In this document: piece by piece, positions 1 through 9,182 of the stretch | Layout: the number at the start of each line of letters is the position of its first letter | Position numbering within the stretch: the first letter of the stretch is position 1 | Assembly (NCBI RefSeq): GCF_002294725.1 | Contig: NZ_NSFT01000001.1 | Coordinates: 372,001 to 436,000 of the forward strand | Reading direction: 5' to 3' | DNA: 64,000 nucleotides | From: Mesorhizobium sp. WSM4313 | Lineage (GTDB): Bacteria > Pseudomonadota > Alphaproteobacteria > Rhizobiales > Rhizobiaceae | Position numbers and translations under genes: made by a program | The notes under the pieces: generated by a model | What the model saw: the letters and a program-made list of their open reading frames with translations, nothing else | Told to the model about the DNA's origin: nothing | Database searches by the model: none

Positions 1-2
1 AA

Positions 3-407
3 TTCGGCTATGGCAACAAGGATGTCTCGGGCGATGCCGGCAAGGACAACGGGCTGACGCAATGCTGGATCAATTCCTCGCTCGAAATATCGCCGGTCGA
101 GCAGACGGCGTTTCTGCGCCAGCTGCTCGCCGGCAAGATGCCGGTGTCAGCGAAGGCGCATGAGATGACCAGGGCGATCCTGCCGACCTTCGCGGCAGGG
201 GACTGGACGGTACAAGGCAAGACGGGCAGCACCAGGCTCGGCCAGGACGGCAAGCGCTCGCTCGGCTGGTTCGTCGGCTGGGCCGAGAAGGGGAGCCGGC
301 GCATCGTCTTTGCAAGGCTGGTCGTCGATGCCAAGCGTACCGGAGAGCCGAAGGGTCTCGCGACGCGGGCGGCGTTCCTGAAGGATTTGCCCGACCTCAT
401 CAAATAG
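3..407 (+). CDS. Class D beta-lactamase, C-terminal part (cut by window start)
   Basis: This is the 3' end of a serine beta-lactamase of the OXA (class D) type, a periplasmic enzyme that hydrolyses beta-lactams. The reading frame is open from base 3 to the stop at 405-407, leaving 134 residues. The class D Y-G-N motif is visible near the start (FGYGNKDV). [15 protein letters not shown] stretch follows, matching the region after YGN in OXA enzymes. The K-T-G box appears as QGKTGST at about bases 213-233. The active-site S-x-x-K and the signal peptide lie outside the window, so the start cannot be given. A penicillin-binding-protein relative is less likely because YGN, the W-containing segment and KTG occur together with class D spacing. 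Confidence 0.85.
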   Translation, partial: FGYGNKDVSGDAGKDNGLTQCWINSSLEISPVEQTAFLRQLLAGKMPVSAKAHEMTRAILPTFAAGDWTVQGKTGSTRLGQDGKRSLGWFVGWAEKGSRRIVFARLVVDAKRTGEPKGLATRAAFLKDLPDLIK

Positions 408-555
408 AACGGGTTGCGGCTTTACGTCGGCGGAAACTCCTCATAAAAGACTGCCGCGCCGGACGCCTCCGGCTAACCCTCTGCAAGCCGCACGCATCCT
501 GCGACATGCATTTCACCACCCGCGCTCGTTTGCGGGACTGGATAGGAGAATCCTG

Positions 556-2529
556 ATGCCGAATTCCGTTTCCCTGACATTTCCCGATGGTTCGGTCCGC
601 GACTACGACGCAGCGCTGACCGGCGCCGGCCTTGCCGAGTCAATCTCCAAGTCGCTGGCCAAGAAGGCTGTCGCCTATAGCCTCGACGGCATCGTTCGCG
701 ATCTTTCCGATCCGCTCGGCACGTCCGGCAAGGTCGAGATCATCACCCGCGAGGATCCGCGCGCGCTGGAGCTCATCCGCCACGATGCGGCGCATGTGCT
801 GGCAGAGGCCGTGCAGGAGCTGTGGCCGGGAACGCAGGTGACGATCGGGCCGGTTATCGAGAACGGGTTCTATTATGACTTTGCCAGGAACGAGCCGTTC
901 ACGCCGGACGATTTTCCGGTGATCGAAAAGAAGATGCGCGAGATCATCCAGCGCAACAAGCCGTTCACCAAGGAAGTGTGGTCGCGCGAGAAGGCGAAGA
1001 AGGTCTTCGCCGAAAAGGGCGAGCGCTACAAGCTTGAGCTGATCGACGCGATTCCGGAGGACCAGGACCTCAAAATCTACGCACAGGGCGACTGGTTCGA
1101 CCTGTGCCGCGGTCCGCATATGGCCTCGACCGGGCAGATCGGCAATGCCTTCAAGCTCATGAAGGTGGCGGGCGCCTATTGGCGCGGCGACTCGAACAAT
1201 CCGATGCTGACGCGCATCTACGGCACAGCCTTTGCCGACCAGGCGCAGCTCGATGCCTACCAGACCCTGCTGGAAGAGGCCGAGAAGCGCGACCACCGCA
1301 AGCTCGGCCGCGAGATGGACCTGTTCCATTTCCAGGAAGAGGGACCGGGCGTCGTCTTCTGGCACGCCAAGGGCTGGAAGATGGTGCAGAACCTGATCAA
1401 CTACATGCGCCGCCGCCTCGACGAGCACGGCTATCAGGAAGTCAACGCGCCGCAGGTGCTGGACAAGAGCCTGTGGGAGACGTCGGGACACTGGGGCTGG
1501 TACCGTGATGCGATGTTCAAGGTCACGGTCGCCGGCGACGACACCGACGATGACCGCGTCTTCGCGCTGAAGCCGATGAATTGTCCGGGCCATGTGCAGA
1601 TCTTCAAGCATGGGTTGAAGTCATACCGCGAACTGCCCGTAAAGCTTGCGGAGTTCGGCAATGTGCATCGCTACGAGCCGTCGGGCGCGCTGCACGGGCT
1701 GATGCGCGTGCGCGGCTTCACGCAAGATGACGCCCATATCTTCTGCACCGAGGAGCAACTGGCGGCCGAGTGCCTGCGCATCAACGACCTGATCCTGTCC
1801 ACCTATGCCGATTTCGGCTTCGAGGAGGTCAGCGTGAAGCTGTCGACGCGGCCGGACAAGCGCGTCGGCACCGACGAGGCCTGGGACCATGCCGAGGCGA
1901 TCATGAGCAATGTGCTGGAGACGATCCGCACGCGCTCCGGCAACCGCATCAAGACCTCGATCAATCCGGGCGAGGGCGCCTTCTACGGGCCGAAATTCGA
2001 ATATGTGCTGAAGGACGCCATCGGCCGCGAATGGCAATGCGGCACCACGCAGGTCGACTTCAACCTGCCGGAGCGCTTCGGTGCCTTCTATATCGGCTCG
2101 GATTCGGAGAAGAAGCAGCCGGTGATGGTGCATCGCGCCGTCTGCGGCTCGATGGAGCGCTTCCTCGGCATCCTGATCGAGAACTATTCCGGCCATTTCC
2201 CGCTGTGGTTCGCACCGCTGCAGGTGGTGGTGGCGACGATCACCTCGGATGCGGACGAGTACGCCTTGAATGTGGTCGAGCGGCTGAAGGCCGCGGGGCT
2301 GCTCGCCGAAGCCGACCTGCGCAACGAGAAGATCAACTATAAGGTGCGCGAGCATTCGCTCGCCAAGGTGCCGGTTATCCTCGTCTGCGGCAGGCGCGAG
2401 GCGGAAGAGGAAACCGTCAATGTCCGCCGGCTTGGCTCCCGCGACCAGGAATCGCTGAAGCTCGAGGATGCCGTGAAGTCTCTCACCGACGAGGCGGTCT
2501 CGCCCGACCGCAAGCGTCGCGCAGCCTGA
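556..2529 (+). CDS. thrS: Threonyl-tRNA synthetase
   Basis: Class II aminoacyl-tRNA synthetase that charges tRNA-Thr in the cytoplasm. At 657 residues it is full length. The order is an N-terminal TGS domain (about 1-65), the editing (SAD) domain with HDAAH near residue 76, the class II catalytic core, and a C-terminal anticodon-binding domain from about 550. Zinc-site and core motifs are visible: MNCPGH near residue 342, [20 protein letters not shown], and [13 protein letters not shown] near the end of the core. The ATG at 556 has AGGAG at 544-548. A strong hairpin terminator follows at 2548-2576, so it is probably a single-gene transcript. The 148-base leader (408-555) shows no convincing regulatory fold. 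Confidence 0.97.
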   Translation: MPNSVSLTFPDGSVRDYDAALTGAGLAESISKSLAKKAVAYSLDGIVRDLSDPLGTSGKVEIITREDPRALELIRHDAAHVLAEAVQELWPGTQVTIGPVIENGFYYDFARNEPFTPDDFPVIEKKMREIIQRNKPFTKEVWSREKAKKVFAEKGERYKLELIDAIPEDQDLKIYAQGDWFDLCRGPHMASTGQIGNAFKLMKVAGAYWRGDSNNPMLTRIYGTAFADQAQLDAYQTLLEEAEKRDHRKLGREMDLFHFQEEGPGVVFWHAKGWKMVQNLINYMRRRLDEHGYQEVNAPQVLDKSLWETSGHWGWYRDAMFKVTVAGDDTDDDRVFALKPMNCPGHVQIFKHGLKSYRELPVKLAEFGNVHRYEPSGALHGLMRVRGFTQDDAHIFCTEEQLAAECLRINDLILSTYADFGFEEVSVKLSTRPDKRVGTDEAWDHAEAIMSNVLETIRTRSGNRIKTSINPGEGAFYGPKFEYVLKDAIGREWQCGTTQVDFNLPERFGAFYIGSDSEKKQPVMVHRAVCGSMERFLGILIENYSGHFPLWFAPLQVVVATITSDADEYALNVVERLKAAGLLAEADLRNEKINYKVREHSLAKVPVILVCGRREAEEETVNVRRLGSRDQESLKLEDAVKSLTDEAVSPDRKRRAA

Positions 2530-2547
2530 CTTACCAGCGCTTCCTTG

Positions 2548-2576
2548 AATGGCGGTGGCGTGTCCACCGCCATTTT
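2548..2576 (+). terminator. Rho-independent terminator of thrS
   Basis: A perfect inverted repeat with 11-base arms (AATGGCGGTGG at 2548-2558 and CCACCGCCATT at 2564-2574) encloses a 5-base loop and runs into a short T tract. It starts 18 bases after the thrS stop codon and ends before the next gene, as expected for an intrinsic terminator. Confidence 0.75.
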
Positions 2577-2612
2577 CATATGCCTGTCACGCCAGCCTTG
2601 TAACGAGCCGCC

Positions 2613-3554
2613 ATGCTCAAGTTGAAACTGCGGGAAAGACGGTTTCCCGAGCTTTCCTACGCCAACCCGCATCAACCGGTGCTGACGCGCTGGTTCATCC
2701 ATTCGGTCGAGGGCCTGTCGGGGCGCGACCGCTTCGCCGTGCTCTACGATTTCTGGCGTCGCCAGGTTGTGCCGACAGGCGACCGCGTATTCAGCCGCAT
2801 GCTGGAATTGATCGACGTCAAGGTCCGCAACGCTGTGCAATGGCCGCCGCCAGCGCTGCCGGACACGCCGCTGGTCATCGTCGCAAACCATCCCTTCGGC
2901 ATCGGCGACGGCATTGCGGTGCTGTCGCTGGCCGAGCAGCTCGGCCGGCCGTTCCGGGTCATGATCCACAAGGATCTGCTCAGGATCCGCGAGATGGAGC
3001 CCTATTCGCTGCCGATCGATTTTTCCGAGACCAAGGAAGCGTTGAAGAACAACATGGCGGTGCGCCATGAAGCGGTGCGGCTGTTGAAGGAAGGCGTCAC
3101 CATCGTCGTGTTCCCGGCCGGCGGCGTAGCCACGGCGCCGAAGGGTTTCGGCCGCGCCATCGACCTGCCGTGGAAGATGTTCCCGGCCAAGCTCGTCCAG
3201 GACGCCAAGGCCTCGGTCATTCCGATGCATTTCTCCGGCCAGAACGGCCGCCTGTTCCATCTCGTCAGCGGCCCGATGAACATGGCCGAGCGCGACAACC
3301 GCGTGGCGAAGTTCATCGGCAAGGCGTCGCTGACGCTGCGCACCTCCTTGCTTATCCGCGAATTCGCCCGACTGTCGGGCAAGGCGATCGAGGTGCGCAT
3401 CGGCGACGTGCTGAGATGGAGCGAACTCGAGCCGCTGCGCGACCGCAAGGCGCTGCTCGATCGCCTCTATCGCGCGGTCTTCGATCTGGCGACGCCTTCC
3501 GCGCAGCGTGGCCGCGTGCCGTTCCTGCCGAAGCGGATGCGCAAGGCGGCCTGA
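2613..3554 (+). CDS. Lysophospholipid acyltransferase (PlsC-like)
   Basis: A 313-residue protein of the glycerolipid acyltransferase superfamily, which transfers acyl groups to lysophospholipids or related acceptors at the inner membrane. The catalytic His-Asp block is NHPFGIGDG, near residues 91-99. The His-to-Asp spacing is one residue longer than the classic HX4D box, as in hemolysin-like members of the superfamily. A second acyltransferase block appears as FPAGGVATAPKG around residue 170. There is no clear membrane helix. The exact acceptor lipid cannot be told from sequence. It follows the thrS terminator and is convergent, with a 9-base gap, with the exported protein at 3564-4529. No strong ribosome binding site precedes the ATG. 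Confidence 0.82.
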   Translation: MLKLKLRERRFPELSYANPHQPVLTRWFIHSVEGLSGRDRFAVLYDFWRRQVVPTGDRVFSRMLELIDVKVRNAVQWPPPALPDTPLVIVANHPFGIGDGIAVLSLAEQLGRPFRVMIHKDLLRIREMEPYSLPIDFSETKEALKNNMAVRHEAVRLLKEGVTIVVFPAGGVATAPKGFGRAIDLPWKMFPAKLVQDAKASVIPMHFSGQNGRLFHLVSGPMNMAERDNRVAKFIGKASLTLRTSLLIREFARLSGKAIEVRIGDVLRWSELEPLRDRKALLDRLYRAVFDLATPSAQRGRVPFLPKRMRKAA

Positions 3555-3563
3555 TCAGCCCGA

Positions 3564-4529
3564 TCAGTCCGCGCCTTCCTCGGGGTCGATGGCTGAGGAT
3601 TCGTTGGCCACGACCTCGATTTCCTGGTTCTGGCCGGCAACGACCGTGAAATCCTTCTGGTAGATACGGTCGCGGTTCTTGGCGATGATGGTGTATTGGC
3701 CTTCGGCCAGCACCATCGAGGCGAAGGCGCCGACCGCTTCCTTGATCGGATCGCCGCTCTCGTTGAGCAGCGACCAGGACGTGTCGGCGATGGCCTCGCC
3801 GCCGGGCTCGCGCACCAGCTTCATCGTCATCTCGGCGGCGCGGTGCTCGACGGTCGCCTCCGTCAGCTTGCCGGCCTCGACGCGGATGTCGGAGCGGATC
3901 ACGGCGTTGACCGCGCCGTAGGTGGAGACGACGTGGTAGGTGCCGGCGTTCAGCCGCACAACGGTGTTCGGCGCGACGTCGGGGGCGATCAGCGCCCGGT
4001 CGCCATTGGCCGCGGCTTGGCCTTCATAGATCGAGAAGCGCAATTTCTTCGGCGGGATGGGCGCGCCGCCCGACGTCACCGCGTCGAGCTTCAGGCCGCC
4101 GGCGTCGAGCACAAGGCTTTCGCGCTTTGCCTCCTTGCCGACCGTGATGCGTTTGGTGGCGCCGGCGCGTCCGTAGGAGGCATGGACAAGATAGCTGCCG
4201 GGGTCGAGCTGGAACACGGCTGTGCCGCCATGGGCGGATGCTACCATCGGCAGTTTGCCATCACTGGCGGGCTGCGGCCTGAAAACCCGCCAGACGATGC
4301 CGCGGGTGATGTCGGCGCCCTTGTCGGTCAACTGCGCCGACAGCGTGATGGCGCCGCCGTTGCCGAGCGCCAGCGGCGTCCCGGCCTTCGGCGTTGCGTA
4401 GCTCGAAATGCCTGGAAGCTTGATGTCGCCGATGTCGTTGGCGTTCTGGGCCAGCGCGAAGGAAACCGGCACCGCGAACAACGCAGCGACGAGTGCGATC
4501 ACGAAAAGGCGCAAGATCCCCTCAAACAT
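3564..4529 (-). CDS. Exported protein of unknown function, beta-sandwich-like repeats
   Basis: I do not recognise a named family with certainty. The 321-residue protein starts with a good Sec signal peptide (MFEGILRLFVIALVAALF, then cleavage after FALAQ). The rest looks like several similar beta-rich domains of about 80-90 residues, each with a phrase such as LDPGSYLVHASYG, LNAGTYHVVSTYG or LAEGQYTIIAKN. These are spaced regularly and resemble carboxypeptidase regulatory-like or invasin-like sandwich modules. The ATG at 4529 is chosen because it places the signal peptide at the N terminus. An in-frame TTG at 4565 would add an unlikely leader. It probably acts in the periplasm or at the cell surface. 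It is divergent from the nitroreductase. Confidence 0.7.
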   Translation of the reverse strand: MFEGILRLFVIALVAALFAVPVSFALAQNANDIGDIKLPGISSYATPKAGTPLALGNGGAITLSAQLTDKGADITRGIVWRVFRPQPASDGKLPMVASAHGGTAVFQLDPGSYLVHASYGRAGATKRITVGKEAKRESLVLDAGGLKLDAVTSGGAPIPPKKLRFSIYEGQAAANGDRALIAPDVAPNTVVRLNAGTYHVVSTYGAVNAVIRSDIRVEAGKLTEATVEHRAAEMTMKLVREPGGEAIADTSWSLLNESGDPIKEAVGAFASMVLAEGQYTIIAKNRDRIYQKDFTVVAGQNQEIEVVANESSAIDPEEGAD

Positions 4530-4691
4530 GCCTTGCGTTGAAGCCCAAGGCGGTGGCAATTTCAAGGCCTAGAAGCGCGCCGCCCGGCGCGGCGGCTTCT
4601 TATCAGGCGCAAAACGCCACCGCCCGAGCCGCCCGACCTCCCGATGGCGTGCTTCAGCTCAAAATCGAATGCCTTCAGGAGACTTGCGCCC

Positions 4692-5276
4692 ATGGCGTCG
4701 CCGATCATCGACTTTCTGCTCACCCGCAATTCTGCGCCGATCCCCGACCTCAAGGAGCCGGCGCCGAGCGATGCCGAGATCGCGACGATGATCGCAGCCG
4801 CCTCGCGCGTTCCCGACCACGGCCGGCTCGAGCCATGGCGGTTCATCCTTTATCGCGGCGAGGCGCGCATCGAGATCGGCAAGAAGCTGGCGGCGCTTGC
4901 CGAACAGCGCGAGGGACCGCTGCCGGAAGGCCGGCGCAACCAGGAACTGGCACGCTTCTCGCGCGCGCCACTGGTGATCGGCGTCGTGTCGGTGCCGAAG
5001 GAGAACCCGAAGATCCCGCAATGGGAGATGTTCCTGTCGGGCGGCATGGCGGCGATGAACCTGATGATCGCGGCGAACGCGCTGGGCTATGGCACCAACA
5101 TGATCAGCAACTGGTATTCCGACGTTCCGGAGGGCAGGGCGATCCTCGGGCTGTCGCCGCAGGAGCGTGTCATCGGCTTCGTCCATATCGGCTCCTATCA
5201 GGGACCGGCGCCGGAGCGGCCGCGGCCCGATCCGGCAAAGCTCTATGGCGATTACGCCGGTCCCTGGGCCGGTTAG
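4692..5276 (+). CDS. Nitroreductase family protein (YdjA-like)
   Basis: A 194-residue FMN-dependent oxidoreductase of the nitroreductase superfamily, single-domain type, presumably cytoplasmic. Typical segments are the N-terminal IIDFLLTRNSAP (the RRS-like FMN phosphate contact), SRVPDHGRLEPWRFILY, and the central NALGYGTNMISNW. Length fits small YdjA-type members. The start at 4692 is supported by AGGAGA at 4677-4682. An upstream in-frame ATG at 4644 lacks this. The substrate is unknown; nitroaromatics, quinones or an unidentified physiological electron acceptor are all possible. The next gene downstream encodes a membrane methyltransferase-like protein. Confidence 0.85.
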   Translation: MASPIIDFLLTRNSAPIPDLKEPAPSDAEIATMIAAASRVPDHGRLEPWRFILYRGEARIEIGKKLAALAEQREGPLPEGRRNQELARFSRAPLVIGVVSVPKENPKIPQWEMFLSGGMAAMNLMIAANALGYGTNMISNWYSDVPEGRAILGLSPQERVIGFVHIGSYQGPAPERPRPDPAKLYGDYAGPWAG

Positions 5277-5352
5277 GTGCTTTTGCGGGTTTTCGGAGGA
5301 ACGGCGGCAGCGGGCGGCCAATAGTGGTGGGGGACGTCACGGAAGGTTGATC

Positions 5353-6036
5353 ATGATCTCGAGATTGGTTTTCCAGACATTCGTATGGTTCGGCATCATG
5401 GGCGTGCTGCTGTTTCTGTCGGCCGGCACGCTGCACTGGACCGGAGCTTGGGTGTACATAGTCGTGATGGTCGGGCTGAGCCTTACGATGGGCGTGGCGC
5501 TCGCCCGGCGCGATCCAGGCCTGATGAATGAGCGTCTCCGCCCGCCGATCCAGAAGACCCAGACCACGGCCGACAAGATCTTGCTGAGCATATTGCTGCT
5601 CGGCATCTTCGCCTGGCTGGCCCTGATGGGGCTCGACTTCCGTTTCGGCTGGTCGGCAGCTCCCGTCTGGGTGCGGGTGGTCGGCGTGCTGGTCCTGCTC
5701 GTAGGTATCTGGATCTGCTATCTCACTATGCTGGAAAACAGCTTCGCTGCACCTGTCGTGAAGATCCAGGACGAGCGCGGGCAGAAGGTGATCACGACCG
5801 GCCCATACAGTTATGTCCGCTATGTCCGCCATCCGATGTATGCCGGCGCCATACTTTATTTCGCCGGCACGGCGCTGCTGCTTGGTTCCTGGTGGGGACT
5901 GGCGTCGGTGCTTGTCTTCATCGTCCTGCTCGGCATCCGCACCTTCATCGAGGAAAAGACGTTGCGAACCGGCCTGCAGGGCTATGACGTTTATGCTGCC
6001 CGCGTGCGCTACAAGCTGATCCCGATGGTCTGGTAA
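5353..6036 (+). CDS. Isoprenylcysteine carboxyl methyltransferase-like membrane protein
   Basis: A 227-residue integral membrane protein with about five hydrophobic segments. The C-terminal third carries the ICMT/phospholipid methyltransferase signature: a G-P-Y then VRHPMYAGAILYF block near residue 160, then EEKTL, and a Y-x-x-Y segment near the end. In the family this region binds S-adenosylmethionine. Bacterial members methylate lipids or unknown small substrates. GGAAGG at 5341-5346 sits six bases before the ATG at 5353, which decides the start. An upstream extension to 5167 would overlap the nitroreductase and has no hydrophobic character. It is convergent with the CitE-like gene, with two bases between the stops. 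Confidence 0.82.
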   Translation: MISRLVFQTFVWFGIMGVLLFLSAGTLHWTGAWVYIVVMVGLSLTMGVALARRDPGLMNERLRPPIQKTQTTADKILLSILLLGIFAWLALMGLDFRFGWSAAPVWVRVVGVLVLLVGIWICYLTMLENSFAAPVVKIQDERGQKVITTGPYSYVRYVRHPMYAGAILYFAGTALLLGSWWGLASVLVFIVLLGIRTFIEEKTLRTGLQGYDVYAARVRYKLIPMVW

Positions 6037-6038
6037 CC

Positions 6039-6920
6039 TCAGGCAAGGCTGCCCGCCGCCCTGGCGCGGGCCAATAAACGCTCGGCCAGACGCAAATGCG
6101 GCCTGTCGTACATCTTGCCGTCGATGCCGACGACGCCCGGATTTCCCGCCGCCGCGAAGGCATCGACGATCGCCCGCGATCGCGCGACCGCTTCGGCGGA
6201 CGGCGTGAAGGCGGCATTGATGACTGGCACCTGCGCCGGATGGATCGCCATCTTGCCGGTGAAGCCGTCGCGCTCGGCCTCGCGGCATTCCTTCCCAAGG
6301 GCGGCCATATCGCGGAAATCGGGAAAGACGGTGTCGATGGCGGCGACTTCGGCCGCGCCGGCCGCCAGAATGGTCATGGTCCGCGCCAGACGAAACACGT
6401 CGGTGTAGCGGCCGCTCTCGTCGCGGGTCGCGCGCGCGCCGATCGCCGCGGACAAATCCTCCGCGCCCCAGGTCAGGCCGGCAAGCCGCGCGCTTGCGCC
6501 GGCATAGCTCGCCGCCGCCAGCACGCCCGCCGCGGTCTCGGTGATGATCGGCAGGATTCTTATGGCGCCGTCCGGAAGCCCGTTCTCGGCCTCGTGCACT
6601 CGCAGCTTTGCCGCCAGCTGCTGGACGTCTTGCCCGCTGTTCGACTTCGGCAGCATGATGCCGTCGGGCTTCGCCACGACGAGCGCCGCAAGATCGTCGT
6701 CGGTCAGGCCGGTGGAAAGATCGTTGACCCGCACATAGATGGCCGAACCCGTCCGGTCTCTTTGGCTCGAGATGAAACCGGCCGAGGTCGCGCGCGCCGC
6801 CGCCTTGCTGGCGGCGGCAACGGAATCCTCGAGATCGACGATAACCACGTCGGCGCCGGCCTCGAATCCCTTTTCCAGCTTGCGCTCGGAATCGCCGGGC
6901 ACGAACAGCAGCGAGCGCAT
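6039..6920 (-). CDS. HpcH/HpaI aldolase family CoA-ester lyase (CitE-like)
   Basis: A 293-residue TIM-barrel lyase of the CitE/malyl-CoA lyase family, which cleaves or hydrolyses 3-hydroxyacyl-CoA esters such as malyl-CoA or citramalyl-CoA. Visible blocks are RSLLFVPGDSERKLEKGF at the N terminus, VVIVDLEDSV (metal and CoA site), IYVRVND, GIMLPKS and LTWGAEDLSAAIG. The ATG at 6920 overlaps the MaoC stop by one base (TGATG), so the two genes are translationally coupled. The pairing with a MaoC hydratase suggests a short hydration-plus-cleavage route. (S)-citramalyl-CoA cleavage in itaconate breakdown is one candidate. The exact substrate is not determined by sequence. Confidence 0.85.
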   Translation of the reverse strand: MRSLLFVPGDSERKLEKGFEAGADVVIVDLEDSVAAASKAAARATSAGFISSQRDRTGSAIYVRVNDLSTGLTDDDLAALVVAKPDGIMLPKSNSGQDVQQLAAKLRVHEAENGLPDGAIRILPIITETAAGVLAAASYAGASARLAGLTWGAEDLSAAIGARATRDESGRYTDVFRLARTMTILAAGAAEVAAIDTVFPDFRDMAALGKECREAERDGFTGKMAIHPAQVPVINAAFTPSAEAVARSRAIVDAFAAAGNPGVVGIDGKMYDRPHLRLAERLLARARAAGSLA

Positions 6921-7372
6921 CAGGCCGCCTTCCTCAGCATCATCGCCTGCCTGGTGCATTTGGCGACAAGAATGTCGTTCTGATTGTAGGCGCGGTGCTC
7001 GAACTCAACGATGCCGCGATCGGGTTTCGACTTGGAGTCGCGCACGGAGACAACCGTCGTCTCGACCCGGATGGTGTCGCCGTGGAAGACGGGGTGCGGG
7101 AACACCGTTTCCTTCATGCCGAGATTGGCGACCGTGGTGCCGACGGTGATGTCGTTCACCGAGATGCCGATCATCAGACCGAGCGTGAACAGCGAATTCA
7201 CCAGCGGCTTGCCCCATTCGGTTTTCGCGGCAAAGTCGAAATCGATGTGCAAGGGCTGCGGGTTGAGCGTCATCGCCGAAAACAGCATGTTGTCGCTCTC
7301 GGTCACAGTCTTGCGCAGCGTGTGGCGGAAGACATGGCCGACGACAAACTCTTCCAGATAAAGCCCGGCCAT
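6920..7372 (-). CDS. MaoC-like hot-dog dehydratase/hydratase
   Basis: A 150-residue single hot-dog domain protein of the MaoC (R-specific enoyl-CoA hydratase) family. The hydratase region ESDNMLFSAMTLNPQPLHID at residues 25-44 contains the Asp and His of the family's active site. A second block is NSLFTLGLMIGIS, and the C terminus FEHRAYNQNDILVAKC is typical. Double hot-dog mesaconyl-CoA hydratases are much larger, so the ethylmalonyl-CoA pathway enzyme is unlikely. It is first in a two-gene operon with the CitE-like lyase, sharing one base at the junction. It presumably hydrates an enoyl-CoA that the lyase then cleaves. Confidence 0.87.
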   Translation of the reverse strand: MAGLYLEEFVVGHVFRHTLRKTVTESDNMLFSAMTLNPQPLHIDFDFAAKTEWGKPLVNSLFTLGLMIGISVNDITVGTTVANLGMKETVFPHPVFHGDTIRVETTVVSVRDSKSKPDRGIVEFEHRAYNQNDILVAKCTRQAMMLRKAA

Positions 7373-7524
7373 GGTTCGATTTCCTCCAATGTCCTTGCTT
7401 GATAGGCGTTGGCTGCGCCCCCATCAAGCCGGTTAAGAAACATGGTGAACCGTTCGTAAACCATTTGCAGCCTACCGTTCACAACGGGGCCGGGACCTTT
7501 CCGGCAAGGGCGCAGCTGGTCGGT

Positions 7525-8646
7525 ATGGTTGTTTCGCATTTTCTAAAATGGATTGATACGGCAAGGGTTTCCGAGCGTGCCGCCGCCGCGAGCGCGCTGG
7601 CGCGCGCCTATATCAACTCCGATCTGCCGTTCGAGGATCGCTGTGCCGCCGAGGCGGCGCTGACGCTGCTTCTGGACGACGCTTCGTCCAAGGTGCGCCT
7701 GGCGCTTGCCGAGGCGCTGTCGATGAGCCATCACGCGCCGCCGCAGGTGATCAGCGCCTTGGCCGCCGACCAGCCGGAAGTGGCGGCGCTGGTGCTCGCG
7801 CGTTCGCCGCTGCTTACCGATGCCGATCTGGTCGAGCGCGTCGCCTGCGGCCAGAAGGTGACGCAGAAGCTGATCGCCAACCGTCCGGTCGTCTCGATGT
7901 CGCTGGCGGCGGCGATCGCCGAGATCGGCGAACCGGAAGCCTGCGCCGCGCTGATCGGCAACAGCGGCGCCGAGATCGCTTCGCTGAGCTTCCGCCGCAT
8001 GGCCGAGCGGCACGGCCACCTGCCACTGGTGCGCGAGGCGCTGATTGCCGATCGGCGCCTGCCGGCCGACTGCCGGCACATGTTGCTGGTCAAGCTCGGC
8101 GAGACCTTGAAAGGTTCGCCGCTGGTGCTGGCGATGATGGGGGCGGCGCGAGCCGATCGCGTCATGCGTGATGCCTGCGTGAAAGCCTCGGTGACGCTGA
8201 TCGAGGGAACGCGCATGGAGGAGCATGCGGCGCTGATCGAGCATTTGCGGCTGCGCGGCGACCTCACCGCCGGTTTCATCATCCGCACCATCGCGCATGG
8301 CAAGGTGGACTTCTTCGGCTCGACGCTGGTGGCCTTAGCCCGACAATCCGAGCAACGGGTGACGGCACTTCTCGCCGGCGGGCACGACGTTGCGCTGCAG
8401 GCGCTGTTCCGCAGCGCCGGGCTTGCGCCGGCCACGCATGGCATCATCCTGAGGGCGCTGAAAGTCTGGCGCGAGGTCGCCAATGGCCGGCGTGTCGCCG
8501 GCGTGCAGGAAGTGAGCTGGCTGATGCTGAAGGAACTCGGCGGCCAATCGGCCGAGGGCGATCTTGCCGGGCTGGTGAAGTCGATCCATCTCGACGCGCT
8601 GCGCGAAAACGCGCGTGGACACGCGCTGGCCATCGCCGCCGCCTGA
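7525..8646 (+). CDS. DUF2336 domain-containing protein
   Basis: A 373-residue, almost entirely helical cytoplasmic protein of the alphaproteobacterial DUF2336 family. It is built of HEAT-like helical pairs, seen in repeated stretches such as CAAEAALTLLLDDASSKVRLA and LAADQPEVAALVLARSPLL. No catalytic motif is visible; a scaffold or regulatory role is an inference from the repeat fold only. The ATG at 7525 (MVVSHFLKW) is preferred because family members begin near this point. An in-frame upstream start at 7399 would cover what looks like promoter DNA of the divergent MaoC gene. The ribosome binding site is weak. Confidence 0.75.
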   Translation: MVVSHFLKWIDTARVSERAAAASALARAYINSDLPFEDRCAAEAALTLLLDDASSKVRLALAEALSMSHHAPPQVISALAADQPEVAALVLARSPLLTDADLVERVACGQKVTQKLIANRPVVSMSLAAAIAEIGEPEACAALIGNSGAEIASLSFRRMAERHGHLPLVREALIADRRLPADCRHMLLVKLGETLKGSPLVLAMMGAARADRVMRDACVKASVTLIEGTRMEEHAALIEHLRLRGDLTAGFIIRTIAHGKVDFFGSTLVALARQSEQRVTALLAGGHDVALQALFRSAGLAPATHGIILRALKVWREVANGRRVAGVQEVSWLMLKELGGQSAEGDLAGLVKSIHLDALRENARGHALAIAAA

Positions 8647-8664
8647 GCGGATCACAATCAGGTC

Positions 8665-9102
8665 TCAGCTGAGTTCCTGGGCGAGGCCGATGAGAAGCCC
8701 TTCAGGCCCGCGGATGTAGCAAAGCCGATACGCGTCCTTATACCGGACGACTTCGCCGACGAGCTCAGCGCCGCGCTTGCGGAGCCTCTCCAGCGTGTCG
8801 TCGATGTCGTCCACGGCGAACATGATCCGGAGATAGCCCAATGCGTTCACCGGGGCATTGCGGTGATCCGCGATGACGGGCGGCTTGATGAAGCGGGACA
8901 GCTCGAGTCGGCTGTGGCCGTCGGGCGTGCGCATCATGGCGATCTCGACGTGCTGGTCGCGGAGCCCGGTGACACGCCCGGCCCATTCTCCTTCGATCGT
9001 GGCACGCCCTTCGAGTTCAAGGCCGAGCTCGCGAAAGAAATCAACCGTGCTGTCGAGGTCATCGACGACGATTCCGACGTTGTCCATCCGTTTGAGCGCC
9101 AT
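8665..9102 (-). CDS. VOC family protein (glyoxalase/bleomycin-resistance fold)
   Basis: A 145-residue protein of the vicinal oxygen chelate superfamily. Two beta-alpha-beta-beta-beta modules are visible: LKRMDNVGIVVDDLDSTVDF at the N terminus and GYLRIMFAVDDIDDTLERLR near residue 88. Potential metal-binding acids and His (HVEIAMM near residue 50, GPEGLLIGLAQEL at the end) fit the fold. It could be a lyase, a dioxygenase or a drug-binding protein; sequence alone does not decide. It lies leftward of the FUSC transporter on the same strand with an 80-base gap, so co-transcription is possible but not shown. Confidence 0.85.
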   Translation of the reverse strand: MALKRMDNVGIVVDDLDSTVDFFRELGLELEGRATIEGEWAGRVTGLRDQHVEIAMMRTPDGHSRLELSRFIKPPVIADHRNAPVNALGYLRIMFAVDDIDDTLERLRKRGAELVGEVVRYKDAYRLCYIRGPEGLLIGLAQELS

Positions 9103-9182
9103 GTGTCCAACCTAAAAGGTGTCGACCAGTCCAGCAAGGACCCATTCTCGGGAAGGCCCAAACCAGACACGTCCCGAGGCGG

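Noticed and set aside
4572..4600. GC-rich hairpin (AGAAGCGCGCCGC...GCGGCGGCTTCT) between divergent genes as a terminator
   Set aside because: No gene ends there and no T run follows; it may be a chance or structural hairpin.
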